From Promethearchaeota archaeon (GTDB lineage Archaea > Asgardarchaeota > Lokiarchaeia > Sigyniarchaeales > SOKP01): a stretch of 64,000 nt of DNA. The number at the start of each line of letters is the position of its first letter. The first letter of the stretch is position 1. The DNA lies in contig JAUWGH010000009.1 in assembly GCA_030606485.1 (NCBI GenBank), positions 1-64,000 of the forward strand. Reading direction: 5' to 3'. The translations under genes and the position numbers were made by a program. Below, one piece after another: positions 45,601 to 54,941 of the stretch. The notes below the pieces were generated by a model, which made no database searches, was not told the DNA's origin, and saw only the letters and a list, made by a program, of their open reading frames with translations.

Positions 45601-48174
45601 ATGCTCTCTCAAAATGAAAAAAGCCAAGAATTTTTCAAAAATTTTGAAAAGCAAATAATCCAAGGTCGAAAATTGTTAAAGTTAGGAAATCATAAGTGGG
45701 CAGATAAGTTATTCACAAAACTATATCTTGATATTCAAAAAGCAGATTGGATAAACCTTCAAAAAAAAGACCAATTAAATGAAATTTTAAATAATTCTTG
45801 GGATAAATATATACAATCTTTAGTTGCACAAACTGAGGAGGGTACAATTTTTGATGTTATAAAATATTATGATTCTTATAATCGTTATTTTGGTTTTTTG
45901 GCAAAACAAGGTAAATATTATGAATTACTACATCACGGAAAAAATCTTATCAAATCTTATATTAATCAACCAGATATTTCAATTAATGGTTTAACAAGAT
46001 TAGTCAACTCTCTTTCAAACATTATGAAAGATGAGGGAAATTATTATGAACTACTTAAATATCAAATCCTATCCATATACCTCCAAAAATCATTTTCTCC
46101 ATCAACTCTATATTATTTTTCTATGAATTATTTATGGGAATTTTTAAAAAAAATTGAACCTTCAAAGAGACCTCTATTACTATATATTTTTTTGGAAAAT
46201 ATTGGAATCTCATATCAATTAAAGGAGAATTCCGATGAATTCATACAAGAGATAAATCATATTATAGTAAATAGATTACGCACCGAATTAAAAAATGAAT
46301 TTTCTCTTTTATCTAGAATAAGAATAAACGATAAAAATTTTAATGAGATCTTCTCAGATTTAGAAAATTTATTGATGTATCTAAATGATATCGGGGAATC
46401 TAATTGGATATTAAGTTTAATTGAAAATATATTTCTAAAAATTATTCAATACGATTCTTTTGATAATGCTGTTGAATATATAAAGAAATACTTATATTTT
46501 TTACTAAAAAGAAATCGATTTGAGATATCATTTAATGTATATAAGTTTTTAGGGAATTATTTTAAAGAATTCCATGAAAATGAATATAATTTTCTTTTAA
46601 TTGAACATTGGGCTGATGCTTGCAAAAATTTTAGAGATCTAAAAGAAAAAAAATATCTTTTGAGATCTTTAGAAGAATTACAAAAAAATATTTCTACTCC
46701 TTCAAATACTAAACAAATAGTGCATTACTTTTATGTCTATAATTTTATTTGGAGGCTAAAAACTAAATTTATTACACCTGAAAAATTTGAATTTTGGAAT
46801 TCAATGTTTTATAGAGCATTTTTTGAAGAACAGGATATAAATTTAAGCGAAAATATAATTAAATTTTTATCCAAAAAAATACAACCATTATTGACAAATT
46901 TACAAGAATTTCGAAATATATGTTCACTGGAGCTTGAAAATATGCCTTTTTTCGATCAACAAGACGAAGGATTACTTAATATATTTGACGAAAAAGAAAA
47001 TCTGAAAATCAAAAATCTCTTAATAAGAATTAGAGATAATGGAGAAATAAACTTTTCTGGAAAATTCGAGGATTCACAAGAATTTCAGGATGTAATTATT
47101 GATGAATATTGGAACGATGATTATTTAATTAAAATTTATAATGATCTTTTTTGGAATATAGAAGTTGAAAAAGATATAACATTTGTAGATTTTGGAAAAC
47201 TTCTGTATTTATCTCTTCCAAAAAAACTTAGAAATATATTTTTAAAATTGAAACAAGATTGTACAGATCATATTCCTCACATATTTTTAATGCTTGATAA
47301 TATAACTATACCGTTTGATTTAATCCACGATGGGTCTGGATTCACTTCATTGAAATATTCTATTGGATACTCTCTTGGAGAACCTGATTTAAGAGGAATT
47401 AATTCGAAAATACCTGTTTTGCCTTTAGATCAATTGAAACAAAAATTTAATATATTAATTTTTGGGAGTTTAAATTTAATGCTTCCATCAAAATGGGATG
47501 ATGCCACAAAAAATAATGTGTTAATGTATCCCTTTAATGAAGGTGTAAATGAGTTAAATCATATTATCCAATATTTCCGTGAATCTTCTTTCGTTGATCA
47601 TATGGAATATTATATACAAGAAAATTTAACACGAGAAAATATTTTAAATAGTATAATCTCAGGCACTAATGACATCATTCATATCATTGGAAATTTATTT
47701 TATTCAACCGAGAATCCAAAAAATAGTTATTTTATTACTAATGATTATCAAACAGTTTCTATTTCAGATATTAATTATGCTATAAAAAAGACTACTACTA
47801 CCAAAAAACCATTCATTTTCTTTAATGTACGTATTTTCAATCTTTTGGGAGATCAATTACCATCAAATTTAAAGGTTATTTCTAAGATAATTCAAAATTT
47901 CGATCAAAACGAGATAACTGGAATTATTGTAAGAATTTTATACGAATTTAACGATAATACAAGGCAATTAATTTCAAATATATATAATAATCTAACTGAT
48001 GGGTTTAGTCAAGGAATTTCTGTATTGAAAGCCCGACAAAAAATTCTTCTAAATAAAGTTGCATCAAATGTTGACCAAAAAGAAATAGATATACAACAAG
48101 ACATGAATGTAGAATCAATCATCGCCTTTAATTCATTTCTTCTTTTTGGAAAGCCTTGGAAAATGCTTGAATAA
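45601..48174 (+). CDS. Helical-repeat protein with a C-terminal CHAT-like (caspase-fold) domain lacking the catalytic dyad
   Basis: The first 550 residues are alpha-helical TPR-like repeats (KQIIQGRKLLKLGNHKWADK). From about residue 560 the CHAT outline appears: IPFDLIHDGSGFTSLKYSIG, then DIIHIIGNLFYS, VSISDINYAIKK and FIFFNVRIFN. In active CHAT proteases the second motif ends G-H and the last ends N-A-C. Here His is Asn and Cys is replaced, so proteolysis is unlikely and a binding or scaffold role is probable. The ORF-track start (TTG 45565) precedes the Shine-Dalgarno AAAGGAG; ATG 45601 is better. It follows the actin-like gene by 50 nt. Confidence 0.7.
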   Translation: MLSQNEKSQEFFKNFEKQIIQGRKLLKLGNHKWADKLFTKLYLDIQKADWINLQKKDQLNEILNNSWDKYIQSLVAQTEEGTIFDVIKYYDSYNRYFGFLAKQGKYYELLHHGKNLIKSYINQPDISINGLTRLVNSLSNIMKDEGNYYELLKYQILSIYLQKSFSPSTLYYFSMNYLWEFLKKIEPSKRPLLLYIFLENIGISYQLKENSDEFIQEINHIIVNRLRTELKNEFSLLSRIRINDKNFNEIFSDLENLLMYLNDIGESNWILSLIENIFLKIIQYDSFDNAVEYIKKYLYFLLKRNRFEISFNVYKFLGNYFKEFHENEYNFLLIEHWADACKNFRDLKEKKYLLRSLEELQKNISTPSNTKQIVHYFYVYNFIWRLKTKFITPEKFEFWNSMFYRAFFEEQDINLSENIIKFLSKKIQPLLTNLQEFRNICSLELENMPFFDQQDEGLLNIFDEKENLKIKNLLIRIRDNGEINFSGKFEDSQEFQDVIIDEYWNDDYLIKIYNDLFWNIEVEKDITFVDFGKLLYLSLPKKLRNIFLKLKQDCTDHIPHIFLMLDNITIPFDLIHDGSGFTSLKYSIGYSLGEPDLRGINSKIPVLPLDQLKQKFNILIFGSLNLMLPSKWDDATKNNVLMYPFNEGVNELNHIIQYFRESSFVDHMEYYIQENLTRENILNSIISGTNDIIHIIGNLFYSTENPKNSYFITNDYQTVSISDINYAIKKTTTTKKPFIFFNVRIFNLLGDQLPSNLKVISKIIQNFDQNEITGIIVRILYEFNDNTRQLISNIYNNLTDGFSQGISVLKARQKILLNKVASNVDQKEIDIQQDMNVESIIAFNSFLLFGKPWKMLE

Positions 48175-48258
48175 ATTGTTAGCCAGAGAAACAAAAATAA
48201 TTTAAATATTCAAAATTAATAAAACATAATAAATAAAATAAAAAACAATGAAATTCGT

Positions 48259-48789
48259 ATGGATAGAATATCACAATTAAGATTAGAAAATACTAAATTA
48301 AGAGATAAGGTTAATGACCTCGAACAAAAAATTATCTCCATTGTCGGTCTAATTGAACTTTTTCCTTCCGGAATTGAAGGTAAAAAAGAAGCACTAAATG
48401 AGAAAATTTCATCAGTTATAAATTCAACTGCTTCTAGTTTAAAAATAATAACCCCTAAAATTGGACCTTTCTATTATGAAGATATTTTAAATGTAGCTAA
48501 TAGGGGAATCCCCGTGCTTATGATAATTAATGACAGAAGGTTTATACCACCAGAATTTCAAAAATATTACGATGATTTAAAAACTAAATCCAATGTAAGT
48601 ATTGTGAATAACCCTAATGTAAAATATCTCTTAGTTATGAATGATAAAGAAGTTGTATTCAGTGCAGCATCCTTAGTTAAAAAAGAATTATCTAATTCTA
48701 TTTTAATAGGAACTCATGTAAAAGAAAAAAATAAATTAGCGAGAATTGAACAGATCTTCTTGAATATGCTTCCATCCTTTATGAGATAA
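48259..48789 (+). CDS. Coiled coil plus PLD/TrmB-sensor-like domain
   Basis: Residues 1-45 form a coiled coil (LRLENTKLRDKVNDLEQKI). Residues 55-175 resemble the phospholipase-D-like/TrmB C-terminal fold: LKIITPKIGPFYYEDILNVA, GIPVLMIIND, VKYLLVMNDKEVVFSAASL. The HxK catalytic motif of true PLD enzymes is absent, so a ligand-binding or regulatory role is more likely. No DNA-binding helix-turn-helix is present, unlike TrmB. It is the last gene of the forward run that includes the actin-like and CHAT-like genes (84-nt spacer). Confidence 0.6.
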   Translation: MDRISQLRLENTKLRDKVNDLEQKIISIVGLIELFPSGIEGKKEALNEKISSVINSTASSLKIITPKIGPFYYEDILNVANRGIPVLMIINDRRFIPPEFQKYYDDLKTKSNVSIVNNPNVKYLLVMNDKEVVFSAASLVKKELSNSILIGTHVKEKNKLARIEQIFLNMLPSFMR

Positions 48790-48888
48790 TGCCCATAAAA
48801 AAAAATTTTTAAAATACATCATTTAATTCCTAAATTTAAATCAGTAATTTTATTTTACAATTGGAATATTTAAATGAACGCCCTTTTT

Positions 48889-51800
48889 TTAAAATTCTTT
48901 TAATATAGATTCCCCTTCGCGTGAATTTAAAATACCTAATCCAATTTCTCGAATTATTTCCAATTTTCCCTCTATCAACATAAATATATTATCTAATTTG
49001 ATTTTTTGATTTTTGGAAATATAATTTTCAATAATTTTACTACTTTCCTTTGATAATTTTGCAATCTCTAAATGAGATTTAATCTTATTAAATCTAGGAA
49101 TGTTAAAATATAAAGGTCTTTTATGATGATGTCGAGTATCTCTTATAATTTTTACACTTTCAAATAAATCAGGAATGTTTAACATCCCACATAGATAATG
49201 TGCCTCATTTTCATTTTCCGTACTATAATAATAACATGTTGAATCGATGAATTTTCTTCCATCAGGGTCGTATATAACACTGGCAACTAAATTTTTTGCA
49301 TTGGGAAAAATTACTTTATATTTGCCTTTTTGATTTTTTTTTACCTTTGGAAGATTATTTGCAGTATGTGGGCTACATAATTTATTTCTAAAATTAATTC
49401 CGATTTTAAACAGATCCTTTTTAGTCTGTTGCTCATAAATTTTACTTATTAATTTCCAATGTTTTCTACTGAAAGGTCCCAAATTTTCAAAATTATATTG
49501 ATATTCTTTATCTAAAGGTAAAAAAATAGAATAAGTTCCACAATAAAACGGATAAAGTTTTCTTGAAAGAGTTGCTTCGAAAATATTTGTTATTTCAACT
49601 CTTTCTCTTTGATAATGGGCCTTTTTCCAAAATCCTTTTGCTTGTGGTGATATCCATGGTTCAATTATTGCAATATTTCCATTCTGAATTAATTTAATAA
49701 TGTGACAGTAAAGTAAAGACTTTGGGATTAGATCAGCCCCTTGAACAAATTTTGGATGATAGTAAGAGGTATAAATTGGAAGTAATTTGTCTTTTTCTTT
49801 AGGTTTTATTAATTTTTTAACTGAATATTTTTTTCCTCTTTCTTTTTGTGAATATGCCCATGGTTCCAAATAATATTGTTCTATTAATCGCATACTTTCT
49901 GAATCCAAGTAATTACAATGACATGGATATTTCTGAAAAACTGTAGTTATATCATCCTTTTTACTTTCATTAAATTTTGCAAAAAAGCAACAACAATCAA
50001 TATTAAAAACTAGATCATTAAAAATAAAAAATTCTATTTCATAAAAATTATCAAATCTCCGGGCAAATTCATTTTGAGAAGAAACTATTAAGGATCGGGG
50101 CATTACAAAAGCAATTTTACTAGAACCCTCTTTTTTAAGATATAAACTAGGAATTTTGTATAGAAAAATAACGGCTTCTTCGATATTAGTAATATTCTCA
50201 GATCCCGGTAAAATATTATATTGTTTGGAAATTAGCTTCAAATTTCGTTTTAAGTCAGAATTTGCATCTTTATAAGTTAACCAAGGGGGATTAGTTATTA
50301 TTAGATCCATTTTCTCCTTTAACAATAACATTCGAATTCCAACTAAATTATTCAAAATATATAACCAAATATGGTCTTTATCGAGTTGCTTTAAATCATA
50401 TAATTGGTTAAAAAAATTAAATAATACTTCTTTTATCAAAGTGTTAGTAGAACCTATTTTTGAATTAAAGAAGGATAGTTCATCTTTATTATTTAAAAAT
50501 TCAATTGCAGCATCCCATGTATCTTCGAAATTTTCAAATTCTTCCCAGACATTATAAATTAATTTTACTAATTTCCTAAAAATACCAATAGATTTTAAAG
50601 ATAAAGCTTCCTCAGGGATTTTTAATTCTTTTTTATCATCGATTGTATTAATACAAAAATTGTAATAATTACCTAATAATATATCAGATTGTTTAGAAAA
50701 TTCTATTGGATCAATAGAATTACATAGATATACATTTATTGATATTTCTTCAATCCATTTTCTTCGAGATTTAAAATATAAAATCAAATTTGCTTTTGAG
50801 GTTAATATTGCAATAGGATTAATGTCAAAACCATAGATTTTATTAACTGATTCAAACCATTTCTTAGTGGGTTTTGCACCTTCTTCTAATTCAAATAAGC
50901 TATCAATTTTTTTTAATAATTCAATTAAAAAAGTTCCACTTCCACAAGATGAATCTAATACAGCATCACCTAAAGTATAAGATTTTTCCACCATTCGTTT
51001 TGCTAATTTTTCTGGAGTATAATATTCACCTAATTGATGTCTAACTCCAGCAATGATCATTTCTTGATAAATTGTTCTAAAGATATCCGTTGCTTCAAAT
51101 TTCATTAATTTTAATTTATCAAACAACTCATCGCATACTCCTGAAACATTGATAACCCAACGGAAAAAATCATAATGAAATAAGGAAATACCTATTGTTT
51201 CAAAATAATTTTCTAAATCCATAAAATAATCTCTGGAATACTCATCAGGTTTTATGAATTCCTTGTATAGTATTAATTTTATTAAAGTACTCAAATATGA
51301 ATGTCTCAAAAAGAGTTCTTTTCCTATTTTCTCGTCATGATAAGCCATACGGAAATTATTTTTCCATTGCTGGAAACAAACAGTATTTTGTCCCTTATGT
51401 TCATCAAAATGGTTTTCTAATCGTGCTAAATATAATATATAGAGAGGGGAATTAACTCCAAATAATATTGCAAATTGTTCAGCATTTAAAACTCTCGGTT
51501 CAAGAAGACATTGAATTAAAGATCTTATAGATTTTTTATTTAGTTCTTGTTGCTGATGTAGTACCAAATGTTCATCATAATACCAGATAAATTCATCAGA
51601 TATCACAATTAAAAGTGAAGGGAAGGATGCATTTAATTTTCGATATTCCTCAATATATTGTTTCCCTTTGGAGCCAATCCAATTTTCTAACTCCTTTTTT
51701 GAAATTTTATATTTAAAATCAATAATTATATCTCCTATTAATGAATCAGGTCTTCCACTTAGCAATTTTTGCTGTTCTTGATAATTAAGTTCAAATTTAT

Positions 51801-51894
51801 CAAATAAACTTTCAAACCAGTGTTCTATAGTATGCTCATTTAAGGCTCTTCTTAAAGGACTGATATCAAAATCTTTATCATAACTTGAAATCAT
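48889..51894 (-). CDS. Type IIG-like restriction endonuclease-methyltransferase
   Basis: This 1001-residue single-chain enzyme has, in order: an N-terminal nuclease-like region with a PD-(D/E)xK-type core (LIGDIIIDFKYK, about residue 53); a helical linker; an N6-adenine methyltransferase domain with GEYYTPEKLAKRM, AdoMet motif AVLDSSCGSGTFLI and catalytic NPPW (LIITNPPWLTYKD); and a C-terminal target-recognition region (residues 700-960). Such proteins cut and methylate DNA without a separate specificity subunit. The N-terminal nuclease assignment is weaker than the methylase. It is convergent with the end of the actin/CHAT run, and has no partner gene. Confidence 0.83.
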   Translation of the reverse strand: MISSYDKDFDISPLRRALNEHTIEHWFESLFDKFELNYQEQQKLLSGRPDSLIGDIIIDFKYKISKKELENWIGSKGKQYIEEYRKLNASFPSLLIVISDEFIWYYDEHLVLHQQQELNKKSIRSLIQCLLEPRVLNAEQFAILFGVNSPLYILYLARLENHFDEHKGQNTVCFQQWKNNFRMAYHDEKIGKELFLRHSYLSTLIKLILYKEFIKPDEYSRDYFMDLENYFETIGISLFHYDFFRWVINVSGVCDELFDKLKLMKFEATDIFRTIYQEMIIAGVRHQLGEYYTPEKLAKRMVEKSYTLGDAVLDSSCGSGTFLIELLKKIDSLFELEEGAKPTKKWFESVNKIYGFDINPIAILTSKANLILYFKSRRKWIEEISINVYLCNSIDPIEFSKQSDILLGNYYNFCINTIDDKKELKIPEEALSLKSIGIFRKLVKLIYNVWEEFENFEDTWDAAIEFLNNKDELSFFNSKIGSTNTLIKEVLFNFFNQLYDLKQLDKDHIWLYILNNLVGIRMLLLKEKMDLIITNPPWLTYKDANSDLKRNLKLISKQYNILPGSENITNIEEAVIFLYKIPSLYLKKEGSSKIAFVMPRSLIVSSQNEFARRFDNFYEIEFFIFNDLVFNIDCCCFFAKFNESKKDDITTVFQKYPCHCNYLDSESMRLIEQYYLEPWAYSQKERGKKYSVKKLIKPKEKDKLLPIYTSYYHPKFVQGADLIPKSLLYCHIIKLIQNGNIAIIEPWISPQAKGFWKKAHYQRERVEITNIFEATLSRKLYPFYCGTYSIFLPLDKEYQYNFENLGPFSRKHWKLISKIYEQQTKKDLFKIGINFRNKLCSPHTANNLPKVKKNQKGKYKVIFPNAKNLVASVIYDPDGRKFIDSTCYYYSTENENEAHYLCGMLNIPDLFESVKIIRDTRHHHKRPLYFNIPRFNKIKSHLEIAKLSKESSKIIENYISKNQKIKLDNIFMLIEGKLEIIREIGLGILNSREGESILKEF

Positions 51895-52155
51895 TAATTT
51901 TTATCCATGTTTATTATTTGTAAGATTGGTTTATAATAATATTAAAATTCATAACAAAATTGTCAATAACTAGTAGAAGAAATCATAAAATACATGGATA
52001 TTACATAAATTGTCAAAAAAAGAGATATTTGTATTATTAATTAAATCAAAAAAGCGACACAAATTAAAATATACTAAGAAAATATTTGTTTTTTAACAAT
52101 TTATTATTTCTTTTCTCTCTATTTATTTAAATCTTTCATCTTATAATTTTATTTC

Positions 52156-52557
52156 ATGTTAAATAAATTAGATCAAGAATATACGGAATTAATATTAGAT
52201 GATCTTAATGAACAAACATTAAATGAAAATTTAGAATCATTTCTTCTTGAAAATATTAAATACCTCTTAATAAGAGAGAATTTTATTTCAAGTAAAAATC
52301 ACTTCAAATTTTTAATAGTCAATGGCTCAGTAATTCCTGATTTTAAAAATGGTTTTTATGAAGGAAAATTTTTAATACAACAACTTAATACATCAAGATC
52401 TATAGCGTATGGTGATTTTTCAACAACTATAAAATTATTAGATAATGAAACCGTTGAGATTCTTGATATGATTGTTGGGCTATATCCAAAAGATTTTTAT
52501 TATGGTATAAACCATCTTTCTAAAATTAACTTTCATATTCTATTTCAGAATTGGTAA
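52156..52557 (+). CDS. Hypothetical protein, 133 residues
   Basis: No family is recognised. The N-terminus is acidic and helical (LDQEYTELILDDLNEQTL), followed by a beta-rich half (FKFLIVNGSVIPDFKNGFYE, TVEILDMIVGLYPKDFYYG). It is soluble, with no Cys or catalytic-looking cluster. It stands alone, divergent from the restriction-modification gene by about 260 nt, and could be associated with it by position only. Confidence 0.5.
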   Translation: MLNKLDQEYTELILDDLNEQTLNENLESFLLENIKYLLIRENFISSKNHFKFLIVNGSVIPDFKNGFYEGKFLIQQLNTSRSIAYGDFSTTIKLLDNETVEILDMIVGLYPKDFYYGINHLSKINFHILFQNW

Positions 52558-52692
52558 GACATATGTTATTTTAATTAACTTTTATTAAAGTTAATGTTCT
52601 AACGATAAAAATAAAAATTAATATTGTTTTAAAAGAATTTAATAAAATTGTTCAAAAAATAATCTAACTAATTTAAATAGAAAATTGAAAGA

Positions 52693-53313
52693 CTAGGCAG
52701 TTTCTTGCTCGGGCATTTCACCCTGAAGCTTCTTATAATGATTTAATACCCCTTGACGTGCAGCATAAACAAATCCCCGCTTCACATTAACTCCAGTAAT
52801 AGCTATCGTCTCATAGATTAGCGTTTGATTTAACTTTGCTTTATCAAGAACCTCACGAATTTTATTTATCTCTACAATATCTTCTAAATCCCGTTTATTT
52901 GCACAAACAACAAGTGGAACTTCCGCTGGGTCTGAAAAACTTTTAGAAATTAATCTATCTCCATAAAATTGTAATAATTCTTTTAAACTCCATATATTTT
53001 CTTCCCACTGGTCGATTAAACTGTCCCAAAAGAAGAGGATACAATCAGTTCCTTTGAGGACCGTTCGTCTCTGGAATTTGTGGCGTCTCTGGCCGGCGAC
53101 GGTATAAACTTGAAACACCACATTGCTTACTCGGGCTACTACTCTATCAAAGAACAATGTACGACCAGTTGGATCAGCTATCTGCTGCATATCACCTGAA
53201 GCAAGTCCCTCTTTCTTGTATACCCATTCTAAGGCAGTTGTTTTTCCTCCTAAAGATGGACCCCAGAATACAACTTTGAAAACCAGTGTTCCATCCCCGC
53301 GACGACTTGGAAT
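52693..53313 (-). CDS. MglA/Arf-like small GTPase, AUU start proposed
   Basis: The ORF track starts at ATG 53190, which would delete the P-loop. The same frame upstream reads IPSRRGDGTLVFKVVFWGPS then LGGKTTALEW, giving a proper Walker A (GPSLGGKTT). The gene therefore starts further upstream. No ATG/GTG/TTG exists in that stretch. A strong AGGAGAGG lies ahead of ATT 53313 with about 10 nt spacing. The other G motifs are VYTVAGQRR (G3 of the MglA type, T-x-A-G-Q) and CANKRDL (G4). MglA-like GTPases work with roadblock (MglB-like) proteins, several of which are encoded in this window. Length of the full form is 206 residues; there is no lipidation motif. Confidence 0.85.
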   Translation of the reverse strand: MPSRRGDGTLVFKVVFWGPSLGGKTTALEWVYKKEGLASGDMQQIADPTGRTLFFDRVVARVSNVVFQVYTVAGQRRHKFQRRTVLKGTDCILFFWDSLIDQWEENIWSLKELLQFYGDRLISKSFSDPAEVPLVVCANKRDLEDIVEINKIREVLDKAKLNQTLIYETIAITGVNVKRGFVYAARQGVLNHYKKLQGEMPEQETA

Positions 53314-53419
53314 ATTTAATCCTCTCCTATTAAAAATTTTTCATTTATTAATTTTGATAAAGAAAATTGTTATAAAATTTATAATAATTCTCTTAAATTA
53401 ATGTTATCTAAATTATATT

Positions 53420-53538
53420 AATTTAATATTGTTTAAAGTATTTAAATAATATCTACTAATAAGATATCTCAAAATTTGAGTCTGAAGGTTAGGTATCTTC
53501 TCATGATTGATGATAGCAAAGATGAAATCTTTAATTTG
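53420..53538. repeat. Left copy of a diverged ~120-bp direct duplication
   Basis: This segment matches 58528-58648 over its whole length with scattered substitutions and one indel. Both copies share ataagatatct, tctgaaggtta and ATGATTGATGATAGCAAAGA. It contains the promoter region and first eight codons of the phosphoesterase gene found intact at 58610, and then runs into unrelated sequence. It is therefore a truncated 5' remnant of that gene. Confidence 0.85.
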
Positions 53539-53722
53539 TGATTCTTCAGTTAATTCACCATACTTCTGCGTACTAATAACAAATAGATCTTAATAGTTGT
53601 ATTTCGGCAACGTTAGCTAATCGAGTGGTCTCTCTTCATCAATAAAAAAATATTCAAGGTGTCCATCGATAATAATTTATTTAATCATATTTAATGAACT
53701 GTTAAGAAACCTCTCAAATTTT
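53539..53722. other. Degenerate sequence at the left edge of the transferred island
   Basis: On the reverse strand short frames with coding-like composition appear (HLEYFFIDEERPLD-stop, and LFVISTQKYGELTEESQIKD), but they are broken by stops in every frame. I interpret this as decayed gene remnants. No intact gene is present. Confidence 0.4.
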
Positions 53723-53944
53723 TTATTGAAGATATCCGAGTGTGTTATACCTCCGTTCGAAAATTTCTGAGTCACAATCACTGTTTGTATTGTAAGTATA
53801 ATATTCACGGTTATTATAGAAATAAAAAGCACTCGAACCTAATTTATAGTCAAGATTTAAGTTATCAAAATCTATCCCAGTCATTGCATTGGCAACTAAA
53901 GTATTCGTATCTAGATTTATACTTAAAATATATGATAATGCACC
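53723..53944 (-). pseudogene. Possible decayed protein fragment
   Basis: A 74-codon reverse frame without a plausible 5' start reads LSINLDTNTLVANAMTGIDF, then YKLGSSAFYFYNNREYYTYN, before a TAA. The Asn/Tyr-rich, beta-like composition is coding-like and could be the end of a secreted or surface protein. A TAG stands immediately upstream. Track ORF 53740-53958 (+) is its shadow. Confidence 0.3.
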
Positions 53945-54146
53945 CTAATATTTTATAATGGAGTTGCAATTAATGAATTAACGTTTTATACTACATCTTG
54001 TTGGTGAGTGATAAAAATTTTAAGAATAAAGATAACTTGTATTTAATAAACAAAAAAAGAAATCTTTATATGTTCAGACAAGAAAAATTAAATGAAATAA
54101 AATAAATTTAAATAAATTAAATTAAAAAAAAAAAAAATGAAATAAA

Positions 54147-54932
54147 ATGAGGAAAGGAATTACAGCAATAGTAATAATAGTTTGTATAGTAGCAGGGTTC
54201 GCTGCTGGATGGCTTTTTTCCGCATTTCTCCCGGGGCTAACACAAGTATCGCTAGTTGATCAGATTAAGGCGCGAGGTTATATCATTGTTGGAACTAGTT
54301 CTGATTGGCCACCCTTCGAGGTATTCAACACGACTACGCAAGAGTTGGAAGGCTTTGACATCGACATATCAGAATTGGTTGCAGCAGAACTCGGTGTTAC
54401 TGTTCAATGGAGCGACATGGACTTTGACTCACTGATAGGTGCTTGTACTGGAGGCACAATCGATATGGTTGCGGCTGCAATAATGGTCACACCAGAACGT
54501 GCAGAAGTTCTCGCGCATTCCGTGCCCTACATTCGTGTAAACGAATTAATCATCGTTAGAGGTGATTCAATCCTTACGATTACTAAATTAGAGGATTTAG
54601 CAGCTCTTCCGGCCAAATCAGTCGGCTGCCAATCGGGTACTACACAAGAGGACGAATTGATAGACGCTGGTGTAGATTATGCGTCATATGTTAGTGCTCT
54701 TTTGATGCTCGCCGACCTAGACGCTGGCGGTATCGATGTAGCATTCATAGACGAGCCAGTCTTAGGTCAGTATATGGCATACGGCTTCAAGTCCATTTTT
54801 AGCGTACCAGCTGAACCTACAGCGTTATGGTGTAAATGGGAAGAACCGGAATTAATGGCGGCGATCAATAAAGCCCTCCTTGAAGCCTATAAAGACGGGA
54901 CGATAGATGCTCTTATCGCAAAGTGGTTTTAG
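54147..54932 (+). CDS. Polar amino-acid ABC transporter, substrate-binding protein
   Basis: This is a PBP2-type receptor (SBP family 3). An uncleaved or signal-anchor N-terminal helix (residues 4-30, no lipobox Cys) is followed by RGYIIVGTSSDWPPFE, then GFDIDISELVAAELG, FDSLIGACTGGTIDM and GTTQEDELIDAG, the usual ligand-cleft motifs. The Asp/Arg residues that bind alpha-amino acids are in the expected places (VTPERAEV). It is first in a four-gene ABC operon. Codon use and base composition are visibly GC-richer than the rest of the window, arguing for acquisition from another lineage. The exact amino acid cannot be told. Confidence 0.9.
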   Translation: MRKGITAIVIIVCIVAGFAAGWLFSAFLPGLTQVSLVDQIKARGYIIVGTSSDWPPFEVFNTTTQELEGFDIDISELVAAELGVTVQWSDMDFDSLIGACTGGTIDMVAAAIMVTPERAEVLAHSVPYIRVNELIIVRGDSILTITKLEDLAALPAKSVGCQSGTTQEDELIDAGVDYASYVSALLMLADLDAGGIDVAFIDEPVLGQYMAYGFKSIFSVPAEPTALWCKWEEPELMAAINKALLEAYKDGTIDALIAKWF

Positions 54933-54941
54933 GGGTGATTG

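Noticed and set aside
53740-53958. Forward 72-residue ORF
   Set aside because: Its composition is not coding-like, while the opposite strand reads as a plausible decayed protein fragment.
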